From contig NZ_CALIMW010000279.1 in assembly GCF_938045405.1 (NCBI RefSeq), positions 1 through 8,839 on the forward strand: DNA of 8,839 nucleotides, written 5' to 3'. Below are positions 1 through 6,974 of this stretch, one piece after another. The stretch is from an uncultured Campylobacter sp. Its GTDB lineage: Bacteria; Campylobacterota; Campylobacteria; Campylobacterales; Campylobacteraceae. Positions within the stretch are counted from its first letter, which is position 1. Every line of letters begins with the position of its first letter. The notes under the pieces are model-generated. The model searched no databases, was not told the origin of the DNA, and was given only the letters and a program-made list of their open reading frames with translations. The translations under genes were made by a program, and so were the position numbers.

Positions 1-6
1 GAGGAG
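1..6 (+). promoter_or_regulatory. Ribosome binding site of trpB
   Basis: GAGGAG lies 5 nt before the ATG at 12. It is a strong Shine-Dalgarno match and fixes the trpB start, although the window begins here and nothing further upstream can be seen. Confidence 0.75.
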
Positions 7-11
7 ATAGG

Positions 12-1193
12 ATGAATAAAAAGGCGTATTTCGGGAGTTTCGGCGGGCAGTTCGTGCCTGAGACGGCGATGTTTGCGCTCGAGGAGTTGGAGGATGCGTA
101 CAACACCATAGCGCAGACTAAGGAATTTAAAGATGAGCTTGAGTACTTGCTGCGCGAATACGCGGGGCGTCCGACGCCGCTATATCACGCTGCGCGCCTT
201 AGCGAGCACTACGGGCATGAAATTTATCTAAAGCGCGAGGATCTCAACCATACGGGCGCACATAAGATCAACAACGCCCTTGCGCAGGCGCTACTAGCCA
301 AAAAGATGGGCAAAAAAAAGATCATCGCCGAAACCGGCGCGGGTCAGCACGGCGTGGCGACTGCGACGGCAGCGGCGCTATTCGGGCTTGAGTGCGACGT
401 ATATATGGGCGAGACCGACGCTGCGCGCCAGCAGCTCAACGCCTTTAGGATGCAGCTTCTGGGCGCAAATTTAATCAAAATCGGCACCGGTCTTAAAACT
501 CTCAAAGAGGCCACTACTGCGGCGATTCAGGCGTGGGTGAACGAGATCGAGAGCGTATTTTACGTCATCGGCTCGGCGGTCGGGCCGCATCCGTATCCTA
601 AGATGGTTAGGGATTTTCAAAGCGTCATCGGCACCGAGACCAAATCGCAGCTCGCAAGCAAGGGAGTCAAGGCCGATTACGTCCTAGCTTGCGTAGGAGG
701 CGGAAGCAATGCGATAGGAATTTTTAGCGCGTTCGTAGATGATCCTAGCGTGCAACTCATCGGCGTCGAAGCGGGCGGCTTGGGCGCGCATACCCCTTAT
801 CATGCAGCGACTATTACTAACGGACGCGCGGGCATCATCCACGGCATGAAAACGATCGTACTGCAGGATAAATTCGGCATGATCGAGCCTGTTCACAGCA
901 TCTCGGCGGGGCTTGATTATCCGGGCGTAGGCCCTGAGCACGCGCATCTGCACGAGATAAGTCGCGCAAAATACGAAGCGGTAACCGACGATGAGTGCAT
1001 CACGGCGCTTAAACTGCTCTGTAGGCTCGAAGGCATCATCCCCGCGATCGAAAGCGCGCATGCGTTAGCGTATTTAGAAAAGCTCTGCCCGCAGCTAAAG
1101 GGCAAAAAAACGATCGTCGTAAACGTAAGCGGCAGGGGCGATAAGGATATGGATACCGTGATGAACTACAAAAAAGGAACGATTTATGGATAA
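12..1193 (+). CDS. trpB: Tryptophan synthase beta chain
   Basis: This PLP enzyme of the cytoplasmic alpha2-beta2 tryptophan synthase condenses indole with L-serine to give L-tryptophan, the last step of the pathway. The 393-aa product has the usual length (about 397 in enterobacteria) and begins with the family-typical GxFGGQFVPET. The PLP lysine is K85 in HTGAHKINNA, the catalytic glutamate is E107 in ETGAGQHG, the phosphate-binding glycine loop GGGSNA starts at G229, and the C-terminal SGRGDKD contains S373, which contacts the PLP ring nitrogen. All catalytic residues are present, so the enzyme should be active. The end overlaps trpA by 8 nt, which suggests translational coupling. The gene is probably the penultimate trp gene of an operon that starts left of the window. 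Confidence 0.98.
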   Translation: MNKKAYFGSFGGQFVPETAMFALEELEDAYNTIAQTKEFKDELEYLLREYAGRPTPLYHAARLSEHYGHEIYLKREDLNHTGAHKINNALAQALLAKKMGKKKIIAETGAGQHGVATATAAALFGLECDVYMGETDAARQQLNAFRMQLLGANLIKIGTGLKTLKEATTAAIQAWVNEIESVFYVIGSAVGPHPYPKMVRDFQSVIGTETKSQLASKGVKADYVLACVGGGSNAIGIFSAFVDDPSVQLIGVEAGGLGAHTPYHAATITNGRAGIIHGMKTIVLQDKFGMIEPVHSISAGLDYPGVGPEHAHLHEISRAKYEAVTDDECITALKLLCRLEGIIPAIESAHALAYLEKLCPQLKGKKTIVVNVSGRGDKDMDTVMNYKKGTIYG

Positions 1194-1932
1194 GATCAAG
1201 GCGGCCTTTGCCGGCAAAAAGGCGAACATCGGCTATATCGTGGCGGGCTATCCGAGCCCAGCGCACACGAAGGAGTTTTTGTCAAATTTAGATGAAAGCG
1301 TGATCGATCTGCTTGAGATTGGCATCCCGTATTCCGATCCACTCGCGGACGGTCCGGAAATTTTTAAGGCGAGCTTTTCTACGGTGCAAAACGGCGTAAA
1401 CGCGGGCACAGTATTTGAAATTTTAAAAGAGGTGCAAACGCGCAAGCCGCTCGTATTTTTGGTCTATTACAACGTGATCTTTGCCTACGGCGCGCGCGAG
1501 TTTGTAGCGCAGGCGGCGCGCTACGGCATCAGCGGACTAATAATCCCCGATCTGCCGTATGAGGAAAATGAGGAAATTTTTGCACTTTGCGAGGAGTTCG
1601 GTATCGCGCTCATCCCGCTTATCAGTGTTACGAGCGAGCACCGTGCTACGCGAGTTTTGAGCCGCGCGCGAGGATTCATCTACGGCGTAGGCGCTATCGG
1701 CGTGACCGGAAGCAAGCAAACGCCGATTTCGCGCCTAAAAAATATGGTCGCAGATCTTAAAAAGATGAGCGATCTGCCCATAGCGATCGGCTTTGGTATC
1801 CGCACTGCCGGCGACGTTCGCGCTACGAAAGAATACGCAGACGGCGCTATCATAGGCACCGCGATCGTAAATTTATGCGCAAATTACGGCGGGCGCGAGC
1901 TGCAAGGCAAGATCGCCGAACTTTTTAACTAA
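1186..1932 (+). CDS. trpA: Tryptophan synthase alpha chain
   Basis: The alpha subunit cleaves indole-3-glycerol phosphate to indole and glyceraldehyde-3-phosphate and channels indole to TrpB. The 248-aa TIM barrel carries the signature LEIGIPYSDPLADGP with catalytic E44 and D55 (E49 and D60 in Salmonella). It also has YYNVIFAYG, the IIPDLPYEE loop, VGAIGVTG and the phosphate-binding AIGFGIRTAGDV near the C-terminus. It is about 20 residues shorter than the enterobacterial protein, with no motif missing. The ATG lies inside the last codons of trpB in another frame; AAGGA at 1174-1178 serves as ribosome binding site. Overlap and co-direction make co-transcription with trpB near certain. Confidence 0.98.
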   Translation: MDKIKAAFAGKKANIGYIVAGYPSPAHTKEFLSNLDESVIDLLEIGIPYSDPLADGPEIFKASFSTVQNGVNAGTVFEILKEVQTRKPLVFLVYYNVIFAYGAREFVAQAARYGISGLIIPDLPYEENEEIFALCEEFGIALIPLISVTSEHRATRVLSRARGFIYGVGAIGVTGSKQTPISRLKNMVADLKKMSDLPIAIGFGIRTAGDVRATKEYADGAIIGTAIVNLCANYGGRELQGKIAELFN

Positions 1933-1942
1933 CGGAAAGAGC

Positions 1943-3094
1943 ATGAAAAAGATATTTTTGATTTTAATCGCAAATTTTTGCCTCGGCGCCAATCTGATGC
2001 AATACGATCTTTTCAACCACGACGATAGCGTGGATATCGTCTTGGCGTTTGACTCCGCATATAAGCCCGACATCGTGCGCAGCGTCGATGGGCAGTCGAT
2101 GAGCCTTATTTTAAAGGGGCTCGGCGGCGATGAGAAATTTAACGAGATGCGCACTAATCAAAAGGTCTTAAAAAGCTTTACGATAGCGCCTAAGGGCAAG
2201 GATATCGAGATAAATTTCCCTACTGGAGCCGATCTATCGGTCGATGCTCTTACTCAAGACGGCAATTTAAAGCTCATTTTGCGCGTAAAAAATCCCGCTT
2301 TCGATCAGAGCAAGATGAGCGTAAAGAGCGAGGCGAATGAAACGGCGCAAAGCAGCAGCAACGGGATTTCCGTGATGCCGATAATCGTAGCGTTACTGCT
2401 TGCGGCTGCGGCTTTCGTAGGCGTGCGAAAATTTTTATCGCACAAGCCGCAAAAAAGTATCGACGAGACATGGCGGGTTTTTGAAGACGACGCTAGCATG
2501 GATAGCGCTGACGTGGACGAAGCGGGCATAGATGAAATTTTAAACGAATCCTCTTTTAAAAATCAGAGCGGATCAAAGAACGCAAATTTTACCAATTATT
2601 CTGACTCGCAGGAGTTTGCGAAGAAAGATGAAGCCTCTGCTTTAAATTCCAAAAATTCTAACGACTCAAAAAACGTAGATAGCGCAGATTTTTTTAGGGG
2701 CGAGAACGTGAGCGAAGAGAGTGCACACGATAAATTTTACGATGAGGTTGCGCGTGCCGAGTGTTCGGAAGCTACGGAGGCGGACGAAAACTCTGAGAGC
2801 GCCGAGAATATAGGCACAGCGGATAAAATTTCGCCGCTTAAAGTAAGCCCTGCCGAGAGTGGTACGATGGAATTTCGCGAGGGAGCAAAAGAAAGATCGG
2901 ATGCAAAAGAGCCCAAGGTTTCGGCATTTAGAAGCATTTTAGAAAATGAGCTGCTTAGCTCGGATACCGCAAGACCTAGCGATGTGCGAGTAGAGCTGGT
3001 GCGCGAAATCGACGAAAATAATGCTGTCGTAGTGCTAAGCTTCGCGGGCAAAAAACATCTAGTGGTGTTAAAAAGCTCCAACGCTATCGATTGA
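1943..3094 (+). CDS. Bitopic membrane protein, FliO-like, with acidic linker
   Basis: This 383-aa protein starts 10 nt after trpA with GGAAAG as ribosome binding site, so it is probably the last gene of the trp operon transcript. Seen in the sequence: a signal peptide (about 1-16, FLILIANFCLG core), a periplasmic beta-rich domain (about 18-120, VDIVLAFDS, MSLILKGL and IEINFP strands, like AMIN domains), one membrane helix at 144-161 followed by R162/K163, a low-complexity Ser/Glu/Asp/Asn linker (about 170-325), and a small domain (about 340-383) with VRVELVREIDENNAVVVLSFAGKK. The periplasmic domain, helix and small cytoplasmic domain match the layout described for epsilonproteobacterial FliO, a flagellar type III export component. 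As I recall, C. jejuni carries fliN and such a gene near trpA. Function is inference; no fliN is present here, so an unrelated envelope protein remains possible. Confidence 0.6.
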   Translation: MKKIFLILIANFCLGANLMQYDLFNHDDSVDIVLAFDSAYKPDIVRSVDGQSMSLILKGLGGDEKFNEMRTNQKVLKSFTIAPKGKDIEINFPTGADLSVDALTQDGNLKLILRVKNPAFDQSKMSVKSEANETAQSSSNGISVMPIIVALLLAAAAFVGVRKFLSHKPQKSIDETWRVFEDDASMDSADVDEAGIDEILNESSFKNQSGSKNANFTNYSDSQEFAKKDEASALNSKNSNDSKNVDSADFFRGENVSEESAHDKFYDEVARAECSEATEADENSESAENIGTADKISPLKVSPAESGTMEFREGAKERSDAKEPKVSAFRSILENELLSSDTARPSDVRVELVREIDENNAVVVLSFAGKKHLVVLKSSNAID

Positions 3095-3240
3095 TGAGGC
3101 GTGGAATTTCGCAGCTTGCGGGCTTTACGACCCATAAAATTTTTGCAGTTTGTTAAATTTTAAAAATTGCGGAATTTTATAGCGCTAGAAATTTATGCCA
3201 CATTTAAGCCTTATCAAAAAGGTCGCGATGAGGTTTAAAT

Positions 3241-3299
3241 TTAAAAAGAAAGAAGGGCAAAAGCTGGGTAAGTTTTAAAATTTAACCCGCGCCTTGCCC
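3241..3299 (-). terminator. Hairpin with T-rich tract, terminator of the TonB receptor gene
   Basis: GGGCAA (3255-3260) pairs with TTGCCC (3294-3299). An inner stem is formed by GGGTAA (3266-3271) and TTAACCC (3282-3288, one bulged base). Read on the minus strand, the stem is followed by TTCTTTCTTTTTAA (3254-3241). It sits 14 nt past the stop of the minus-strand receptor gene and in the convergent gap, so it most likely terminates that gene. It lacks a T tract on the plus strand, so it is less convincing for the trp-side operon. Assigned by eye; no folding energy was computed. Confidence 0.5.
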
Positions 3300-3312
3300 G
3301 TATAAGCTTAAT

Positions 3313-5403
3313 CTAAAATCTTACTTCCAAATCGACGTAGAAATTTCGTCCAGCACCCACCACCACAGTCTCGCGCGTGCGGTTTGCGTTGATGTAGTGT
3401 CGATCGAAAATATTATTTACGCCAAAGCTTACGTCCGCGCCGTCAAGGGCCGGAATAATGCCGTTTTTGATCTTGTAGCTTCCTCTGAAATTTGCGATCG
3501 TGAAAGCTTTATCGACGTAAAAATATTCCGTTCTGCGAGCGAAATAGGAAGCGGGTTTAGAATGAGGCTTAAAATAGTGGCTTACCTCAAAGCCTAAATT
3601 TAAATCGTGCAGAGGCGAGTAGAAAGCGTGCGCGCTTAACTTTTTGGCGTGATTGTTTATATTTTCGTGCGTCTTTTTATTGTAAATTCTAAGTCGCTCG
3701 AAGCTCGCGCCGAAATCAAAGTCCTGCGTTTGGTAGTTTGAGCTAAGCTCAAAACCATGCCTTTTGGCTTGATCGATATTTTGATACTGCCCGTATTGTT
3801 GCGAAAAGCCGCCCGGCGGCACGCCTAGATGCGGTAGCGGCTTAACGTCAATCATATCTTTGATATTGCCGTTAAAATAGATAAATTTCATATCGAAGTG
3901 ATCGTCCGTAAAAATTTCATCCTGTTTAAAGCTAAATCCGACCTCGTACTCTTTTACGGTCTCGGGCTTTAGATCGGGATTTGGGATGTAATAATAATGT
4001 ATGTTCATCGGCCCTGATTGCGATGTCTCGTGCGGAGTAGGCGCGCGGAAACTCTCGCTGTATCCCGCTAAAAGCGTAAATTTATCAAAGAGCGTATAGG
4101 CAATCGCCGCGCGCGGAGAAAATCTCGAATCTTTAAATTTAGCCGATCTGCCTTTGATGTCGCGATCGAATCTATCGTATCTACCGCCTAAGGTAAGCTC
4201 TAAATCATCGTGCAAGCGGATCAAATCCTGCGCGAAAAGCCCGTAGCTATTGTATTCGTTCGGAAAGGAGGCGAAATCTCTTAGCGCTCCATTTTGGATA
4301 AAGATCGCATCCTCTTGCCTATTTTCGTAATCGCCGCCGAAAGCGAAGCTATGATTTAAAAAGCCCGTGTCGAATTCCGAGATATTTTTGATCTCTAGTC
4401 CCTTACGATCGTCTTTGTTCGTGTAGCTGCCGGTATCTGCGCCGTCGATATAGCCGCGTTTATACTCGGCTCTGCTTTTGTAGGCCTTAAAAGACATATC
4501 CACTAGCGGGCTTTGCGGCGTGAAGCTCCAATCAAAAACATAATCTCTCTGGCTTAAATTTCCGCTTACGAAGAGATCTGCATCATTTTGCCATAGTGTC
4601 TGCCACATCGTGTGTAAATTTTCGTCGTAATCAAAGGCGCTGAAGCTTATGCGGTGATCGTCTAAATTTGCGCCGATCTTAAAAAATCCGGTATCGATAT
4701 GCTCGTTATTAAAGGTCTTGTCGTAGCCCTCGCCGTAGTGCGTGCCGCCGTCTGCGAGCTTAATATTGCCGTAGCTCGCGCGCTTGCCGTAGAGCAAAAC
4801 GTCGATCGGAATTTCCTCGCCCTTGCCGTAGATTGCGCCGCGCGTGCTATGCATATTGTTTGATTCAAGCCTCTGTCCTAGCATCAAGCCTACGTTTTTG
4901 CCGTCGTGTAGATAATCGCTCGCGCTTTTGGTTTGCATATTTACGATACCGCCGATTGCGCCCGAGCCGTGAAGCACGGACGAGGCGCCCTTTATGACCT
5001 CGACGCGCTTTAGGATGTCGCTATCGGTGCGGAAGGATGAGATCATATTGGAGTACATCCCCGCGCTTCTGCGCACGCCGTCTTGCTTGATGATGACGCG
5101 CTCGTCGCTTTGATATCCGAATCCGCGGATCTGAAACTGCCTGCCGATCTGTCGCCCCATATCCATACTGCCGTCGACGCCCGGTATCTGCATGATCGAA
5201 TCGATCACGTTGGTTTTGGCTTTCATATCCTTGGGGGTTAAAATTCCGGCCGAGCCCGCGTATTTTAGGTTATCGACCGCGCTTACCGTCGCCTGCACGA
5301 CGATTTGACCCAGATCCTGCGACTTCGTGGCGTTGTTTTCGGTCGCATTCGCTCCGCTTATCGCGCCTATTGCAAGCGGCACCAATAAAATTTGCTTTTT
5401 CAT
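3313..5403 (-). CDS. TonB-dependent outer-membrane receptor, probably heme/hemoglobin type
   Basis: This 696-aa outer-membrane gated channel takes up an iron source using TonB-ExbBD energy. The start chosen is the ATG at 5403: it has AAAGG 7 nt upstream and begins a clean signal peptide (MKKQILLVPLAIGAISGANA, cleavage after A20). An ATG at 5451 would put 16 unsuitable residues before the signal peptide and lies upstream of the predicted -10. A TonB-box-like QIVVQAT (33-39) precedes the plug (about 45-165, with IPGVDG, FQIRGFG, VEVIKGASSVLHGSGAIGGIVNM). The 22-strand-type barrel ends in a terminal phenylalanine after YVDLEV. FRAP (452-455) and NPDL (475-478), separated by 19 residues including H458 and H469, match the FRAP/NPNL box of heme receptors such as HemR and HmuR. 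Ligand is therefore inferred as heme or hemoglobin; a siderophore receptor is the alternative. No heme ABC transporter or TonB gene is next to it. Confidence 0.93.
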   Translation of the reverse strand: MKKQILLVPLAIGAISGANATENNATKSQDLGQIVVQATVSAVDNLKYAGSAGILTPKDMKAKTNVIDSIMQIPGVDGSMDMGRQIGRQFQIRGFGYQSDERVIIKQDGVRRSAGMYSNMISSFRTDSDILKRVEVIKGASSVLHGSGAIGGIVNMQTKSASDYLHDGKNVGLMLGQRLESNNMHSTRGAIYGKGEEIPIDVLLYGKRASYGNIKLADGGTHYGEGYDKTFNNEHIDTGFFKIGANLDDHRISFSAFDYDENLHTMWQTLWQNDADLFVSGNLSQRDYVFDWSFTPQSPLVDMSFKAYKSRAEYKRGYIDGADTGSYTNKDDRKGLEIKNISEFDTGFLNHSFAFGGDYENRQEDAIFIQNGALRDFASFPNEYNSYGLFAQDLIRLHDDLELTLGGRYDRFDRDIKGRSAKFKDSRFSPRAAIAYTLFDKFTLLAGYSESFRAPTPHETSQSGPMNIHYYYIPNPDLKPETVKEYEVGFSFKQDEIFTDDHFDMKFIYFNGNIKDMIDVKPLPHLGVPPGGFSQQYGQYQNIDQAKRHGFELSSNYQTQDFDFGASFERLRIYNKKTHENINNHAKKLSAHAFYSPLHDLNLGFEVSHYFKPHSKPASYFARRTEYFYVDKAFTIANFRGSYKIKNGIIPALDGADVSFGVNNIFDRHYINANRTRETVVVGAGRNFYVDLEVRF

Positions 5404-5436
5404 GCCCCGACCTTTAAAATAAAATTGAAATACATT

Positions 5437-5442
5437 ATTATA
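5437..5442 (-). promoter_or_regulatory. -10 element of the TonB receptor gene
   Basis: On the minus strand this reads TATAAT, a perfect sigma-70 -10 hexamer, within GATATATAATAATG. It lies 33 nt upstream of the ATG at 5403, giving a leader of roughly 25-30 nt that includes AAAGG. The -35 region (around 5460-5465, AACCTT) is weak, as is usual in Campylobacter. Confidence 0.5.
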
Positions 5443-5463
5443 TATCCGCATACTTAAATAAGG

Positions 5464-5480
5464 TTGAAATTTAATTTCAA
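5464..5480. promoter_or_regulatory. Palindrome TTGAAATTTAATTTCAA, candidate operator
   Basis: TTGAAAT and ATTTCAA form perfect 7-bp arms around TTA. The site abuts the -35 region of the receptor promoter. Two further TTGAAAT copies lie at 5425-5431 (between -10 and start) and 5487-5493. An AT-rich palindrome at an iron-uptake promoter suggests a repressor site, and Fur is the obvious candidate. However, the sequence lacks the usual GATAAT core, so the binding protein is not established. Confidence 0.4.
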
Positions 5481-5493
5481 AACTATTTGAAAT

Positions 5494-5757
5494 TTGTTTT
5501 TATTGGCGGCAAGTAATGCGCCCCGTCTGAGCCGCTTGCGCGCTTTGACTGCGTCTTGTTTGTACTTTATCGCGCCGCTTCTGCACCTGGGCTATGTTCC
5601 GCTTGCACCTGTTTTTATCGCGTTTCGTCTGACTGCCTCTACGCCTTGGCTTCTCGTTGCGATCCGTCTGCGCCACGTTCAGGTTACTAAATTTGGCATT
5701 TCTACCACAGCAAAGAGTCTAAATTTAAACGCCCGCGATTTTAAAATTTAGTTTTTT
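5494..5757 (+). other. Pyrimidine-rich repetitive island with an uncertain small reading frame
   Basis: This is the core of the 449-nt gap between the divergent receptor and YedE-like genes, and no gene is confidently called in it. Over 5521-5680 the plus strand is about 69% pyrimidine (110 of 160 by hand count), evenly spread. Short repeats occur: TTTATCGCG at 5566 and 5614; CCGCTTCTGCACCTG at 5575 and CCGCTTGCACCTG at 5599; CGTCTG at 5524, 5627 and 5665. A plus-strand frame from TTG 5494 to TAG 5749-5751 gives 85 mostly hydrophobic residues but has no ribosome binding site. The minus strand is open from GTG 5676 to TAA 5500 with a very Lys/Arg/Gln-rich product, also without a binding site. 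It could be a gene remnant, a small RNA or a dispersed repeat. Confidence 0.3.
5719..5757 (+). terminator. Terminator-like hairpin in the divergent gap
   Basis: CTAAATTT (5719-5726) pairs exactly with AAATTTAG (5744-5751), with additional AAA/TTT pairing inside and a loop containing CGCCCGCGA, followed by six Ts (5752-5757). The stem is AT-rich and aaattt blocks are abundant in this genome, so it may be fortuitous. If real, it would end a plus-strand transcript arising inside the 5450-5700 region. Confidence 0.35.
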
Positions 5758-5778
5758 GCAAATTTAGATCGGAATTTA

Positions 5779-5807
5779 TTTACTTTTTATTTTACAAAGG
5801 ATAAAAT
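5779..5807 (+). promoter_or_regulatory. Promoter of the YedE-like gene
   Basis: TTTACT (5779-5784) and TAAAAT (5802-5807) are 17 nt apart in a T-rich stretch, a plausible sigma-70 arrangement. The -10 lies 45 nt before the ATG at 5853. No regulatory repeat is evident between them. Confidence 0.4.
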
Positions 5808-5852
5808 CGCGCCTAAGAGATCGGTCGATCTAGATTATTTCAGGATCTTTTC

Positions 5853-6914
5853 ATGAATAACGTTAAATGGTACATCATCGCAGGCGCCGTGCTAGGCGTG
5901 CTGGGTGCGGCGCTGGTGCATTTTGGAAACCCGGGCAATATGGGCGTTTGCGTCGCTTGCTTTTTGCGCGACACCACCGGCGCGTTAGGTTTTCACCGAG
6001 CTAGCGCAGTGCAATACATCCGCCCGGAGATCATAGGGCTCGTGTTCGGCGGCTTTTTGGCAAGCGTGCTTTGGACGCGCGAGTTCGCGCCGGTTACCGG
6101 CAGCTCGCCGTTTGCAAAATTTTTCCTAGGGATCTTCGCGATGATCGGCTGCCTTGTGTTTTTGGGATGTCCGTGGCGCGCGTTTTTACGCCTAGGCGGC
6201 GGCGATTTGACAGCGCTAGCCGGATTGGCAGGTCTGATCTGCGGCGTACTCATTGGGTTTTTGCTTAAAAAGCGCGGCTATGAGGCGAGCAAAGAGGCAA
6301 GACTTAGCGGCCCGATCGGAATTTTGCCCGTGATACTGGGCGCAGCGCTACTTGCGGCTTTGGTTTTCGGACTCAAAACGGGCGAGAGCGGCGCGCTTTT
6401 TATCTCGGCTAAAGGCCCTGGCGCGCAACACGCCGCGGTAAGTATCTCGCTGGCTGCTGGCATTATCGTGGGCGCGGTGATGCATAAGAGCAAATTTTGC
6501 AGCGTCGGTGCATTCGGTAGAATTTTCCGCGGCGATTTCTCGATGTTTTGGGGCGTGCTAAGCGTCATCGTGTTTGCGAGCATCGCAAATATCGCGTTTG
6601 GACAATACAAACTCGGCTTTGAGGGCCAGCCTATCGCACATAACGATTTCGTTTGGAATTTCTTGGGTATGGTGCTCGCGGGTCTTTGCTTCAGCCTAAG
6701 CGAGGGCTGCCCGGGCAAGCATCTGGTGCAGGCCGGCACGGGAAATTTAAGCTCGGGCGTCTTCATCATCGGCATGGCGGCGGGCGCTGCGATCGCGCAT
6801 AATTTCTTGCTCGCAAGCTCGGCTAAAGGTATCACCGAGTTCGCTCCTTACGCGGTCGCGATCGGTTTTGTTTTCGCGCTTTACGTGGGGGTTTTTCAAA
6901 GGCGCGCCGGTTAG
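5853..6914 (+). CDS. YedE/YeeE-family membrane protein, FdhT-like (selenium metabolism)
   Basis: This 353-aa inner-membrane protein has about nine to ten hydrophobic segments arranged as two related halves, the YeeE/YedE transporter fold. The first half carries C33/C36 in GVCVACFLRD and GCLVFLGCPWRAFLRLGGGD (C100, C106). The second half carries KSKFCSVGAFGRIFRGDF (C216) and SEGCPGKHLVQAGTGN (C286). Paired GCP motifs next to basic residues are the substrate-path cysteines of the family (YeeE carries thiosulfate). The motif spacing most resembles the selenium-linked YedE/FdhT branch, which in Campylobacter jejuni supports formate dehydrogenase biogenesis together with a TusA-like partner. No TusA-like gene follows here. 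AGGA at 5842-5845, 7 nt before the ATG, supports the start. The gene appears to be transcribed alone. Confidence 0.88.
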   Translation: MNNVKWYIIAGAVLGVLGAALVHFGNPGNMGVCVACFLRDTTGALGFHRASAVQYIRPEIIGLVFGGFLASVLWTREFAPVTGSSPFAKFFLGIFAMIGCLVFLGCPWRAFLRLGGGDLTALAGLAGLICGVLIGFLLKKRGYEASKEARLSGPIGILPVILGAALLAALVFGLKTGESGALFISAKGPGAQHAAVSISLAAGIIVGAVMHKSKFCSVGAFGRIFRGDFSMFWGVLSVIVFASIANIAFGQYKLGFEGQPIAHNDFVWNFLGMVLAGLCFSLSEGCPGKHLVQAGTGNLSSGVFIIGMAAGAAIAHNFLLASSAKGITEFAPYAVAIGFVFALYVGVFQRRAG

Positions 6915-6925
6915 CGCGAGCGCTC

Positions 6926-6961
6926 GGCTCGGCGTCATGTCTCTCCATGTGACGGCGAGCC
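6926..6961 (+). terminator. GC-rich hairpin after the YedE-like gene
   Basis: GGCTCG (6926-6931) pairs with CGAGCC (6956-6961) and CGTCA (6933-6937) with TGACG (6950-6954). There is one G-G mismatch between the stems and a 12-nt loop. It lies 12 nt after the stop codon. No T run follows directly, so it may act as a 3'-end stabilising structure in tandem with the next hairpin rather than as a terminator by itself. Confidence 0.4.
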
Positions 6962-6974
6962 ATGCTTAGATTCT

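Noticed and set aside
684..1061. Long minus-strand open frame inside trpB, and similar ones inside trpA, the receptor and the YedE-like gene.
   Set aside because: They are antisense shadows of well-supported genes, caused by GC-rich codon usage, and have no family motifs or ribosome binding sites.
3094..3156. A 20-codon frame starting at ATG 3094, overlapping the stop of the FliO-like gene (TGATG).
   Set aside because: The junction permits translational coupling, but the product is only 20 residues, has no recognisable motif and runs into the intergenic AT-rich DNA.
3397..3597. Plus-strand 66-codon frame inside the receptor gene.
   Set aside because: It lies antisense to the conserved C-terminal barrel strands of the receptor and has no supporting start signal.
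5500..5676. Minus-strand GTG frame of 58 residues, strongly basic (Lys/Arg/Gln-rich).
   Set aside because: No ribosome binding site is seen before GTG 5676, and the composition follows directly from the purine bias of that strand. Kept only as part of the island finding.
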